Translations under genes and position numbers: made by a program
Assembly (NCBI GenBank): GCA_021784975.1
Contig: JAJYGU010000275.1
Span: 1-25,341, forward strand
Direction of reading: 5' to 3'
Length of the DNA stretch: 25,341 nucleotides
Source: Planctomycetota bacterium
GTDB lineage: Bacteria > Planctomycetota > Planctomycetia > Pirellulales > Thermoguttaceae
Part shown: positions 7,920 to 15,869 of the stretch, piece by piece
Layout of the letters: each line of letters begins with the position of its first letter
Numbering within the stretch: position 1 is the first letter of the stretch
The notes under the pieces: generated by a model
Database searches by the model: none
What the model was told of the DNA's origin: nothing
Seen by the model: only the letters and a program-made list of their open reading frames with translations

Positions 7920-8965
7920 AGATTAACGACCTGGAACTGTATCAGGTGGGCATCGGCCAGGCTGACGGCGGCGAAACCGCCTATTCGCTGTTGGTGCGAG
8001 TATCGACCACGGCAGGCCTGGAGGGCTGGGGCGAATCTGCGCTCCACTGGCGATCCGGGGAACTGTCGGCCCGGCGGGAGGCCCTGCTGGCGGTGCTAGC
8101 CGGCCGCAACGTGTTCGACATCGAAGAGCTGCACACGCTGGAGGCCCTGAACACTGCTCCCCTGCGGAGCGCGGTGGAAATGGCCCTGTGGGACCTGATC
8201 GGGCGGAGGCTGAACCAGCCGATGTGCAATTTGTGGGGCGGCTACTTTCGCCGCCGCGTACCGGTTTCCGTCCGCCTGGCCTGCCGCCGCCCGCAACAGA
8301 CCGCCTACGTGGCCCGCGAGCGGGCCGACCAAGGCTTTCACACCCAGACGCTTACTGCCTCCGGTCAGCCCGAGAACGATCTGGCCATGCTCTCGGCGGT
8401 CCGCGAGATGGTCGGCGACCGGGTCGAGCTGCGGTTCGACGGCAGGTCCCACTACAACCTGGATACCGCCTGCGATCTCTGTTCCAGCCAGGAGTTCGAA
8501 GGACTCCAGTTCCTGATCGATCCCCTGAAGGTCCATGACTTGTACCGCTTGGCCTCGCTGGGAAGGCAGACCAGCGTGCCGCTGGCGGCCTGGCGCCCGA
8601 TTTCCGGGCCGAGCGAGGTGATGGCCGCGGTCCGCTGCGGGGCGGCGCCCTACGTGGTGGTCGATCTGGATCAGGTCGGCGGGATTCTGCCGGCACGGGC
8701 CTGCGCCGCCGTAGCCGCGGCTGGCGGAGTCAACGCCATCCTGGGCGGACGACCCTCGGTAGGAATTGCCGCGGCAGCGCTGCTGCACCTGGCGGCCGCC
8801 GGTTCGACCTTTTCGGGCAGCAACGAAATTCCCTCCCAACAACTCCGCGACACCGTGCTCAGCGATCCGCCGGAGGCCAGCGACGGGATGATGACCGTGC
8901 CTCAGGGACCCGGATTGGGCGTGGAAGTGGATCGAGCCAAGGTCGAGAGATACCAAATCGCCTAA
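7916..8965 (+). CDS. Enolase-superfamily (mandelate racemase/muconate lactonizing-like) protein lacking catalytic residues
   Basis: The product is 349 aa. The N-terminal capping domain (residues 1-110) has the family pattern (GLEGWGES, VEMALWDLIGRRLNQPMCNLWGG), followed by a barrel. The usual catalytic set is largely absent. The KxK lysines are replaced in GFHTQTLTASG (Thr145/Thr147). The first metal ligand remains (Asp175, ELRFDGR). The second is Asp202 (LIDPL) where Glu is normal. The third, normally in a DE motif, is Trp226 (PLAAWRPIS). The second-barrel lysine is replaced in VVDLDQVGGI (Asp250/Asp252). It may bind ligand without superfamily chemistry, or catalyse something different. It overlaps ispH and is 15 bp from the next gene. 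Confidence 0.8.
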   Translation: MKINDLELYQVGIGQADGGETAYSLLVRVSTTAGLEGWGESALHWRSGELSARREALLAVLAGRNVFDIEELHTLEALNTAPLRSAVEMALWDLIGRRLNQPMCNLWGGYFRRRVPVSVRLACRRPQQTAYVARERADQGFHTQTLTASGQPENDLAMLSAVREMVGDRVELRFDGRSHYNLDTACDLCSSQEFEGLQFLIDPLKVHDLYRLASLGRQTSVPLAAWRPISGPSEVMAAVRCGAAPYVVVDLDQVGGILPARACAAVAAAGGVNAILGGRPSVGIAAAALLHLAAAGSTFSGSNEIPSQQLRDTVLSDPPEASDGMMTVPQGPGLGVEVDRAKVERYQIA

Positions 8966-8980
8966 CCCACGGAGAACACC

Positions 8981-11050
8981 ATGTGCCACAAGTACCTCTG
9001 CGCTCGAATTTCTTGGCCGATCCTCTGGTCGGCAATCGTACTGTTGGCGACCTGCTCAACGGCCAGATCGGAAGCGATCACCCTTCACGTGGCTCTCAAC
9101 GGCAACGACCGCTGGTCGGGAAGATTGGCGGCGCCCGCCAACGGCGACGGGCCGTTCTTCACTTTCCAGCGGGCCCGCGATGAGATTCGCAAGCTCAAGA
9201 AGCAGGGCGGATTGCCGCCCGGAGGCGTCGTCGTGGAGGCCCACGGCGGCGACTACTTCTTCAGTTCGCCACTGGTCCTGACGGCCGAGGATTCCGGCGC
9301 TAAAGGGTCGCCGATTGTCTATGAGTCGCGGCGGGGCGAAACGGTCCGCCTGGTCGGCGGCGTGGAGGTGAAAGACTTCCGGCCGGTGACCGATCCGGCA
9401 GTCTTGAAAAGACTGGATGCGTCAGCACGCGGCCAGGTATTACAGGCCGATTTGAAGGCGGCAGGCATGAAGGACCTCGGCCAGGCCGTCGGCGCCAATC
9501 GCCCAGAGGTGTACTTCCAGGACCAGCCCATGACCTTGGCCCGCTGGCCCAACGAGGGATTCGTGCACATCGTCAAACTGGTCGGCGGCGAGCCGGAGAA
9601 AATCCAGGGCATCGCCGGCGACAAGATCGGACGCTTCATCTACGACGGCGACCGGCCGAGTCGTTGGACGGACGAAAAGGACGTTTGGCTGCACGGATAC
9701 TGGTTTTGGGATTGGTCGGACCAGCGTCAGCAAGTGGCCTCGATCGACACCGCCAAGCACATGATCTCGCTCAAGCCGCCCTATCACGCCTACGGCTATC
9801 GCAAGGGCCAGTGGTACTACGCCCTGAACCTGCTCTGCGAGTTGGATACGCCCGGCGAATGGTACCTCGACCGTCCGTCGGGCATTCTCTATTTCTGGCC
9901 GCCGGCCCCGCTGGACCACGGCAAGGTGCTGGTGTCGGCGGCGCCCTCGTTGCTGACCATGAACGCCGTGTCGCAGGTCGCCATTTGCCGGCTGGGATTT
10001 GCGGCCTGCCGCGGCACGGCCATCGTGGCCCGCCAGGTGGACGACGTGCGGATCGCCGGCTGCGACCTTCGCAACCTGGGCGGCTCGGCCGTATCGCTTT
10101 CCGGCAAAAACAGCCGCGTGGAGGGCTGCGAAATTACCAATACCGACGAGGGCGGCATCTCGCTCTCCGGCGGCGACCGCAAGACTCTGACCCCGGCCAA
10201 TCTGGCGGCCGACAATAACCATATCCACCACTACAGCCGCTGGAATCGCATGTATCACCCGGCCATCGCCCTAAACGGCGTGGGCTGCCGGGCCACCCAT
10301 AACCTCATCCACCATGCGCCGCACGAGGCCATCACCTTCGGCGGCAACGATCACTTGCTCGAGTTCAACGAGATCCACCACGTTTGTCAGGAGTCGAACG
10401 ACGCCGGGGCCATCTACGCCGGCCGCAATTGGACCATGCGGGGCAACGTGATCCGCCATAACTATCTGCACGACATCAGCGGATTTCGCCAGCGCGGCTG
10501 CGTGGGCGTCTACCTCGACGACCAGTTCAGCAGCGCCGAGATTGTCGGCAATCTGTTCTGCCGGGTGACCTCGGCGGCCTTCATCGGCGGCGGCCGCGAT
10601 TGCACCATCGCCAACAACATCTTCGTCGATTGCAAGCCGGCCCTGCACATCGATGCCCGCGGACTAAACTGGTGCGCCCCCGAGCTTCCCCGCATGAAGC
10701 AATCGCTCGAAGCCATGCCTTATCGGGGGCCGCTATGGGCCGCCCGCTATCCCAAGCTGGTCTCCATCCTCGACGACCAGCCCATGGCCCCGAAAGGAGA
10801 TCTCATTGCCCGGAACATCTTTGTCGGCGGCCGCTGGGACAACATCGAATCGCAAGCCAAGCCGTTTCTGAAGCTGCAAGACAATCTGATCGGCCAGGAC
10901 CCGCACTTCGTCGATCGCCAGGCGGGCAACTTCCAACTCAAAGCCGACTCGCCGGCCTATCGGATCGGTTTCCAACGGATCCCGCTGGAGAAGATCGGAT
11001 TGTACGAAAGCCCCGAGCGCGCCACCTGGCCGGTGGGGCCTAAGCCGTAG
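8981..11050 (+). CDS. Secreted right-handed parallel beta-helix protein
   Basis: The product is 689 aa. It is preceded by a GGAG ribosome binding site and begins with a signal peptide (hydrophobic WPILWSAIVLLATC, cleavage near SEA, about residue 31). The first 110 residues contain a typical pre-helix section (HVALNGNDRWSGRLAAP, FTFQRARDEIRKL). Residues about 330-570 are beta-helix rungs with recurring N-x-[IF] turns: VEGCEITNTDEGGISLSG, ATHNLIHHAPHEAITFGG, LEFNEIHHVCQES, VIRHNYLHDISGF, IANNIFVDCKPALHID. Such proteins in planctomycetes usually act on or bind polysaccharides; a GH141-like or polysaccharide-lyase role is possible but no catalytic residues can be assigned by eye. It ends the plus-strand run and converges with the DUF1080 gene. 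Confidence 0.85.
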   Translation: MCHKYLCARISWPILWSAIVLLATCSTARSEAITLHVALNGNDRWSGRLAAPANGDGPFFTFQRARDEIRKLKKQGGLPPGGVVVEAHGGDYFFSSPLVLTAEDSGAKGSPIVYESRRGETVRLVGGVEVKDFRPVTDPAVLKRLDASARGQVLQADLKAAGMKDLGQAVGANRPEVYFQDQPMTLARWPNEGFVHIVKLVGGEPEKIQGIAGDKIGRFIYDGDRPSRWTDEKDVWLHGYWFWDWSDQRQQVASIDTAKHMISLKPPYHAYGYRKGQWYYALNLLCELDTPGEWYLDRPSGILYFWPPAPLDHGKVLVSAAPSLLTMNAVSQVAICRLGFAACRGTAIVARQVDDVRIAGCDLRNLGGSAVSLSGKNSRVEGCEITNTDEGGISLSGGDRKTLTPANLAADNNHIHHYSRWNRMYHPAIALNGVGCRATHNLIHHAPHEAITFGGNDHLLEFNEIHHVCQESNDAGAIYAGRNWTMRGNVIRHNYLHDISGFRQRGCVGVYLDDQFSSAEIVGNLFCRVTSAAFIGGGRDCTIANNIFVDCKPALHIDARGLNWCAPELPRMKQSLEAMPYRGPLWAARYPKLVSILDDQPMAPKGDLIARNIFVGGRWDNIESQAKPFLKLQDNLIGQDPHFVDRQAGNFQLKADSPAYRIGFQRIPLEKIGLYESPERATWPVGPKP

Positions 11051-11056
11051 TCGTAG

Positions 11057-11083
11057 GGTGGGTCGAGGGCAGCGAGCCCCACC
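11057..11083. terminator. Palindrome between convergent genes, possible bidirectional terminator
   Basis: GGTGGG (11057-11062) pairs with CCCACC (11078-11083) across a partly paired interior (TCGAGGGCAGCGAGC). It lies in the 41-bp gap between two convergent stop codons. It lacks a T-tract, so it may be a REP hairpin acting as an end signal, not a classical intrinsic terminator. Confidence 0.4.
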
Positions 11084-11091
11084 GCGAAGGT

Positions 11092-11814
11092 CTAGGGCAA
11101 TTCCTTGAGGCGGAGGTTGCGGAACTCGACGATCATCGGCGGGCCGGCGTGGATTTGCAGGGCGATGATCCCGTCCCGCCGGGCCACCGTGTCCTCATCC
11201 GTCACCTCGCACATCAGGTGCCCGTTGATCTTCTCGACGATGCGGTTGCCGCGGGCGAGGATGTCGTAGGCGTTCCACTGGCCCTTTTTGATGAGCTTGG
11301 CCAGTTCTGCCGGGTCGCCGAACTGTTCGACGACCCGCGGCTTGTGGTCCTTGCCGATCACCACCTTCTGGCCGCGCTGGGCCAGGATGCCGCGATAGTT
11401 TTCGCCATAGCAAATGCCGGTGTATTGGTTGTTCAGATCCATGTCGGGCTGATAGCCGCTGACCTGCCACTTCTTCGGGCCCTCCCAGCTTCGGATCTGG
11501 ATGCCGGAGTTGGAGAAGCCCTTGCCGGGCATGCGAAACTCGGCCTTCAACTCGAAATCGGCCGGCTTGCCGCCGCGCCAGATCAGAAAAGTATTGTACC
11601 GGGCAGGATTGGCCTTCGTGGTTTGACCGACGATTGCGCCCCGTTCCACCCGCCACAGCCGCGGATCACCGTCCCAACCGGCCAGCGACTTCCCGTTGAA
11701 GATCGGCCGGTAGCCTTCCTGGTCGACCGCCGGACCGGCTGTATCGGCGGCCAGAGCGATGCTGGTTTGCATGAGAGCGGCCAGGACACACGTCAAGGCA
11801 AAGCAACGCAACAT
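11092..11814 (-). CDS. Secreted DUF1080 (3-keto-disaccharide hydrolase-like) protein
   Basis: The product is 240 aa. The start at 11814 is supported by an AGGAGA ribosome binding site 6 nt upstream and a signal peptide (MLRCFALTCVLAALMQTSIALA, residues 1-22). The mature part matches DUF1080 (PF06439), a concanavalin-like beta sandwich: YRPIFNGKSLAGWDGDPRLW, VERGAIVGQT, FELKAEFRMPGKGFSNSGIQ, GKDHKPRVVEQFGDPAELAK, WNAYDILARGNRIVEKINGH and a C-terminal GIIALQIHAGPPMIVEFRN. DUF1080 proteins are strongly expanded in planctomycetes; members have been linked to 3-keto-glycoside hydrolysis. The substrate here is unknown. Confidence 0.92.
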   Translation of the reverse strand: MLRCFALTCVLAALMQTSIALAADTAGPAVDQEGYRPIFNGKSLAGWDGDPRLWRVERGAIVGQTTKANPARYNTFLIWRGGKPADFELKAEFRMPGKGFSNSGIQIRSWEGPKKWQVSGYQPDMDLNNQYTGICYGENYRGILAQRGQKVVIGKDHKPRVVEQFGDPAELAKLIKKGQWNAYDILARGNRIVEKINGHLMCEVTDEDTVARRDGIIALQIHAGPPMIVEFRNLRLKELP

Positions 11815-11976
11815 GGGTTGTCTCCTGTGCAAGCGGAAAGGGAGAGGGAATTCGGGGTGGGAACGGTCCGCCGCGCGACTCGATCGTCCAAGGGGATAAT
11901 CCCTTGGGGGTCCGGCCGCGCGGCGTCGACAGTCTAGCACGGCCGAAGACGTGGGACAAGCTGCGGAGTAACTTGG

Positions 11977-12088
11977 GTGGCCCCGATAGCTTGCTACCGG
12001 GGTGCCGAAGGCACAAGAGGTGCCCGCCATCCTACGAAGGCCTCTTGCGGCTTCACCGCCCCGATAGCAAGAGCGATCGGGGCTACCC
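11977..12088. repeat. Cluster of REP-like hairpins
   Basis: Four stems follow each other. CCCCGATAGC and its near-complement form 11981-12002. GTGCC-gaa-GGCAC occupies 12002-12014. CAAGAGG (12014-12020) pairs with CCTCTTG (12041-12047). GCCCCGAT (12058-12065) pairs with ATCGGGGC (12076-12083). The first and last are inverted relatives of each other (GGGTGGCCCCGATAGC against reverse-complemented GGGGCTACCC). The cluster lies between two minus-strand genes. It probably belongs to a genome-wide REP family; that cannot be checked inside this window. Confidence 0.6.
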
Positions 12089-12130
12089 ACTCTTGTGGCT
12101 TCCCTGTGGAGCAAGGCTTGCCCGCGCCGG

Positions 12131-12802
12131 TCACAGCCCCACGCTCTTCATCAACGCGCGGACGAGCTCCAGCAGCGATTGCGAGGCGGCTTGTGGATTT
12201 TGGGCGACGATCACCACCAGCCCCGCCAGGATCAACAGCCCGGCGGCCAGCAGGCCCAAGCCGCCCGCGCCGCACGGCACTTCGGCGCGGGCCAGCAAGG
12301 CCAGGAGGACCAATTCCAGCCGCCGCCAACCGGCTTGGCTCTGGCTGCCGCCGGCCGAGACCAGTGACACGTTTCGTAGGGCGGGATAATTGTCGACGTA
12401 CAACTGGACGTTCAGATGCGGCAAGACCAGGCTGTCGCCGGCCCAATGGGCGTCGGCGTCCAGCCGCTCGACAGCCTCGGCCAAAGAAGATCGCAACTTG
12501 TCGACCGAAATATTGTAGATCACCAGCCGCGGGCGCAAGAGCAGAAGGATCAGCACCACGCACATGACATAAAGCAGCGTCAGCAAGAGCCACACATAGT
12601 CGCCAAAACGGGCCGCTGCTGAATAAGGAAAAAACAATTCCATCGGCCCGATCACGATCATGCCCGAAAGCGCCAGCGCCAGGGTAGCCGTATCGCGAAC
12701 CGTCGAGACCAGCACCGGCCGCCGCGAGAGGTTGATCATACCCAGCAGCAACAGATAGATCGCTACCGGACCCAGCGCCAGGCACGATCGCAAGGGATCC
12801 AT
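12131..12802 (-). CDS. Four-helix integral membrane protein, unknown function
   Basis: The product is 223 aa, with an AGGAA ribosome binding site 9 nt before the ATG at 12802. Predicted membrane segments are about 8-24 (LALGPVAIYLLLLGMIN), 37-56 (TATLALALSGMIVIGPMELF), 70-90 (VWLLLTLLYVMCVVLILLLL) and 182-202 (GLGLLAAGLLILAGLVVIVA). Between the third and fourth lies a soluble domain of about 85 residues (RPRLVIYNISVDKLRSSLAE, then a conserved-looking NVQLYVDNYPALRNVSLVS). I do not recognise a named family. It is transcribed away from the DUF3467 gene and may share its promoter region. Confidence 0.75.
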   Translation of the reverse strand: MDPLRSCLALGPVAIYLLLLGMINLSRRPVLVSTVRDTATLALALSGMIVIGPMELFFPYSAAARFGDYVWLLLTLLYVMCVVLILLLLRPRLVIYNISVDKLRSSLAEAVERLDADAHWAGDSLVLPHLNVQLYVDNYPALRNVSLVSAGGSQSQAGWRRLELVLLALLARAEVPCGAGGLGLLAAGLLILAGLVVIVAQNPQAASQSLLELVRALMKSVGL

Positions 12803-12963
12803 CGAAGGTTCCTATCATTGACTCGCCAAAAGTGCCATTCTACCGGTACCGCATGCGGGGAGCCAGTTCCCAGTGACCCTGCCTGCAATCGAAAGCGAGG
12901 CATGAGCGGCCCCGGCAGGAGACTGTTTTTTTCGAGCACCGGCGGGTCAGTGCATTTCAGGAG

Positions 12964-12979
12964 GGGTGGCATACCACCC
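12964..12979. promoter_or_regulatory. Inverted repeat upstream of the DUF3467 promoter
   Basis: GGGTGG-cata-CCACCC is a perfect 6-bp inverted repeat with a 4-nt spacer. It lies about 26 bp upstream of the extended -10 at 13003. It could be an operator for either divergent gene. No regulator in the window can be tied to it. Confidence 0.3.
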
Positions 12980-13002
12980 ATGATGCCGCCATCCTGGCCA
13001 TG

Positions 13003-13011
13003 TGCTATAAT
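13003..13011 (+). promoter_or_regulatory. Extended -10 promoter (TGCTATAAT)
   Basis: A perfect TATAAT at 13006-13011 is preceded by TGC, the extended -10 pattern. No strong -35 is seen at the expected distance, which extended -10 promoters tolerate. Transcription from here would begin about 55 nt upstream of the DUF3467 start. Confidence 0.5.
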
Positions 13012-13072
13012 TGGGGAGTACGTGCCCGTCGAACGAACTCCGTTTCTTTCGTTGCCCAGCAAGGAGCGATCC

Positions 13073-13468
13073 ATGGCCAAGATCCCGGACAAACCCGAAC
13101 TAGACAATCCCGCCAATGAATTGTCGGCTGAACCCGCGGCTCAGCCGCCCCAGCCCCAGCCGCAACAGCGGGTGCAGGTGGAGATCGACGACTCCAAGGT
13201 CTTGGCCAACTACGCTAACTTCTGTCGCGTTACCGGTACGCCGGAAGAGCTCATCATCGATTTTGGGTTAAATCCGCAGCCTTTTGGCATCCCCACCCAG
13301 CCGATTCCGGTCAGCCAGCGGATCATTACCAACTTCTACACGGCCAAGCGCATGCTGCACGCCCTGCAACTGACCATCCAGCGACACGAGGCGACGTTCG
13401 GCGTCCTGGAGACCGACGTGCAAAAGCGGGTGCGGCCTGGCGGCGGGGCACCTCCTGCGCGGGGGTAG
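13073..13468 (+). CDS. DUF3467 domain protein
   Basis: The product is 131 aa. The ATG at 13073 is preceded by AAGGAG (6 nt spacing), which fixes the start. A disordered Pro/Gln-rich N-terminus (residues 1-32) is followed by the DUF3467 core (PF11950) at about 33-120: VQVEIDDSKVLANYANFCRV, GTPEELIIDFGLNP, PIPVSQRIITNFYTAKRML and a C-terminal HALQLTIQRHEATFGVLE. The family is small and of unknown function, and common in planctomycetes. The gene appears monocistronic, with its own promoter at 13003. Confidence 0.92.
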   Translation: MAKIPDKPELDNPANELSAEPAAQPPQPQPQQRVQVEIDDSKVLANYANFCRVTGTPEELIIDFGLNPQPFGIPTQPIPVSQRIITNFYTAKRMLHALQLTIQRHEATFGVLETDVQKRVRPGGGAPPARG

Positions 13469-13554
13469 GGCCGGGTGCGAAAGAACTTCCGTATTCATTA
13501 CACGGCGCATCATGAGTACGCCTAAGCGCGCAAGTTGTTTTTAGCACACTCGTT

Positions 13555-13655
13555 AGCGGCCGTCCAAGAACAAGTTGGGGACTGTCCCAATTTTCGTCCG
13601 ACGAAAATGGGACTGTCCCCTTGGCGAAAGTGGAAGTTGTTAACGGACGGCCGCT
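13555..13655. repeat. Long nested palindrome containing GGGACTGTCCC units (REP-like)
   Basis: The outer stem AGCGGCCGTCC (13555-13565) pairs with GGACGGCCGCT (13645-13655). The inner stem ATTTTCG-tccga-CGAAAAT occupies 13590-13608. Between them are two copies of GGGACTGTCCC (within 13577-13589 and 13608-13620), each itself a near-perfect palindrome. The 101-bp structure sits between DUF3467 and the tetR promoter. It could also end transcription from DUF3467, although no T-tract follows. Confidence 0.7.
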
Positions 13656-13729
13656 TAGGTTGATCGCCGTGCTCCTCGCCTGTCGTTGAACAGCGGCGGT
13701 TTCGCGGGTGCCCTTGCCTTCTTGTTCCA

Positions 13730-13758
13730 TTGACGGGACTGCGCACCGTGGGTAACAT
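13730..13758 (+). promoter_or_regulatory. Sigma70-type promoter upstream of tetR
   Basis: TTGACG (13730-13735) and TAACAT (13753-13758) are separated by 17 bp. They lie about 55 bp before the TetR start. This is the likely promoter of the tetR-MFP-RND operon, where autorepression by the TetR protein would be expected. Confidence 0.45.
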
Positions 13759-13812
13759 TGAAATCGGACGGGCGCGTCCGTCCATGCCCGTGCCCGCTCA
13801 TGCGAACCAGCC

Positions 13813-14466
13813 ATGTCCGCTGCAAACCGCCAAACTCCGGCTGACCCCGAAAAACGCGACGCCATCGTGGAACAGGCCATCCGCACCTTTGCCGAGTGCG
13901 GATATCGCGACACCGACGTCCAAGTGGTTGCCGACCGGGCCGGCGTCGGTAAGGGAACCGTCTACCGCTATTTTTCCAATAAGGAGGACCTGTTCTGGAG
14001 TACGTGCTATGAAGTCCTGGCCCGGATGGAGCGGAGCATCTTCGCGGCCGCCGATAAGGTCGAGGGCGCCTATGCTAAGCTGCGGGCGGCGGCTTTGGCC
14101 CATGCCCGATTCTTTGAAGACCATCCCGATTATCTGGAGTTGACGCTCCAGGAACGGGCCGAGTTTCGCGGATTGGGGCCCCAGTCGCATCGCCAGTACC
14201 ACGAGAAGCTGATCGCCCGGATGGCCGAGATCCTTCAGCACGGGATCGACTCCGGGGAGTTGCGGCCGGTAGACCCACGGCAGACGACGCTCGCCGTCGG
14301 GTGTCTGGTGTTTGGGGCCGCGTTCTTGACGGGCTTTTTGCCCTCGATGGGCATTGGCCCAATGAGTGAGTATGCGGTCGATATATTTTTGCGGGGCTTG
14401 TGCAAGCAGCCGGCTTGTTCAGCCGGAGGAACACTCTCCTCTTGCGAGTCGGGAGACGGAACGTGA
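13813..14466 (+). CDS. TetR-family transcriptional regulator of the efflux operon
   Basis: The product is 217 aa. The N-terminal TetR HTH domain covers residues about 15-62: DAIVEQAIRTFAECGYRDTD, VQVVADRAGVGKGTVYRYFS, NKEDLF. The C-terminal ligand-binding half is poorly conserved, as usual (AHARFFEDHPDYLELTLQER and a hydrophobic segment, AVGCLVFGAAFLTGFLPSMG). Its stop overlaps the GTG of the membrane-fusion gene (14463-14466), so it is in one operon with the pump and most likely its local repressor. The inducer is unknown. The start ATG has no strong ribosome binding site. Confidence 0.92.
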   Translation: MSAANRQTPADPEKRDAIVEQAIRTFAECGYRDTDVQVVADRAGVGKGTVYRYFSNKEDLFWSTCYEVLARMERSIFAAADKVEGAYAKLRAAALAHARFFEDHPDYLELTLQERAEFRGLGPQSHRQYHEKLIARMAEILQHGIDSGELRPVDPRQTTLAVGCLVFGAAFLTGFLPSMGIGPMSEYAVDIFLRGLCKQPACSAGGTLSSCESGDGT

Positions 14467-15869
14467 GCACCACGCTGACCAAAGACACGATCATCGCCCA
14501 TGGCGGAACGCGGCCGGCGGAACCTTCAACGCCGCACACCGCCCAAGGCGATCCAGAACTGCAACGGCCGAGCGGAGAGCCGCGCCGGCAAGGCAGACGA
14601 CGCTGGTTGTGGTGGTCGCTGCTGGCGGCCATGGCCGGCCTCGGCGTCTGGCTTGCTTCGGCCCGGGCCCCAGAATATCTGAGCGTGGGCGCGCTCCAGC
14701 GGGAAAGCGCTGCTGCCGGAAATGCCGCCGGCAAGGCTTCCCTCGGATTTCGCAACGAAAACGTCGGCACTACGGCGGCCGCGCCGTACGAGACAGTGTC
14801 GGCCGAGGTGGTTGAGCGCAGCGATTCGCTCCGCCTGACCGGCACCCTGTTGGCCGACGAGCAATCCAGCGTGGCCAGCAACACCAGCGGCATTGTATCC
14901 GCGGTGCTGGTCGATCGCGGCAGCATGGTGCGGAAGAACGACGTCCTGGTGCAAATCGACCCGACCGACGCCAAGAACCGGCTGGCGGAAGGCCAAGCGA
15001 TGTTTGACGAACTGAAGGCTCGCCTGGGGATCGACACGAATCTGCAAGACTTCAACCCGATGGACGAGCCGGAGGTGCGGTTGGCGAAGGCATCCACCGA
15101 CCTGGCGGCCGCGAATCTGCGACGCGCGGACGAATTGCACGCCAAGAAGGTCATCACGGCGGAAGCCTACGATCAAACCAAGACCGAATACGAGTTGGCG
15201 TCGCAAAAATACCGCCAGGCCCTGTTCCAGATCAAGCAGGCCTACCAGGTGTGCAAGACGGCTCAGACAAAGCTCACCATCCTGGAAAAGGCGGTGGCCG
15301 ACACCACCATCCGCGCCCCGTTCGACGGCTGGGTGGCCGAGAAACTGGTGGCGGTAGGCGAGCAGATCTCATCGGGCATGGACGCCACCAAAGTGGTGAC
15401 GCTGGTGCGAATCGATCCGCTGCGGCTTTCCTTGACCGTGCCCCAGCAGGACATCGGCCGCATCCAGCCGGGCGAGACGGTCCGTTTCCAAGTCGATAGT
15501 TATCCCGATCGCACCTTCACCGGCAAAGTGCGGTTCATCACGCCAGTGGTCAGCGACGACACCCGCTCGATGCTGGTGGAAGCCGTGGTGCCCAATGCGG
15601 ACGGGGCCTTGCGGCCGGGCCTGTTCGCCACCGCCCAGTTGGAGCTTCCCAACCGGCGGGCCGAAGTCCTTGTCCCCAGCCGGGCGGTGCAGCGGGCCGG
15701 TGAGGTGGCTCGCGTCTTCGTCGTCCGCGACGGAGTTGCCCGTGAGGAAGTGGTCGCCTTGGGCGAAGCTGATCGGGAAAAAATCCACGTTCGCTCCGGG
15801 CTGACCGGCAAAGAGACCCTGGTGGCCCGGCCCGAGCTGGTCCACGACGGAGTCGCGGTGCGCCCATGA
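14463..15869 (+). CDS. RND efflux membrane fusion protein (HlyD/AcrA family)
   Basis: The product is 468 aa from a GTG start that overlaps the tetR stop. It has a long cytoplasmic N-terminus (about 45 residues) and then one membrane anchor (WLWWSLLAAMAGLGVWLASA, about 48-67). The periplasmic part shows the biotinyl-lipoyl half-motif (GIVSAVLVDRGSMVRKNDVL), a long alpha-hairpin of about 150 residues (DELKARLG to LTILEKAVAD), the second lipoyl half (TTIRAPFDGWVAEKLVAVGE) and the beta-barrel and membrane-proximal domains (VPQQDIGRIQPGETVRFQVD, GALRPGLFATAQLELPNR). The stop overlaps the RND start (ATGA). It would link the inner-membrane pump to an outer-membrane factor not encoded here. Confidence 0.93.
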   Translation: MSTTLTKDTIIAHGGTRPAEPSTPHTAQGDPELQRPSGEPRRQGRRRWLWWSLLAAMAGLGVWLASARAPEYLSVGALQRESAAAGNAAGKASLGFRNENVGTTAAAPYETVSAEVVERSDSLRLTGTLLADEQSSVASNTSGIVSAVLVDRGSMVRKNDVLVQIDPTDAKNRLAEGQAMFDELKARLGIDTNLQDFNPMDEPEVRLAKASTDLAAANLRRADELHAKKVITAEAYDQTKTEYELASQKYRQALFQIKQAYQVCKTAQTKLTILEKAVADTTIRAPFDGWVAEKLVAVGEQISSGMDATKVVTLVRIDPLRLSLTVPQQDIGRIQPGETVRFQVDSYPDRTFTGKVRFITPVVSDDTRSMLVEAVVPNADGALRPGLFATAQLELPNRRAEVLVPSRAVQRAGEVARVFVVRDGVAREEVVALGEADREKIHVRSGLTGKETLVARPELVHDGVAVRP

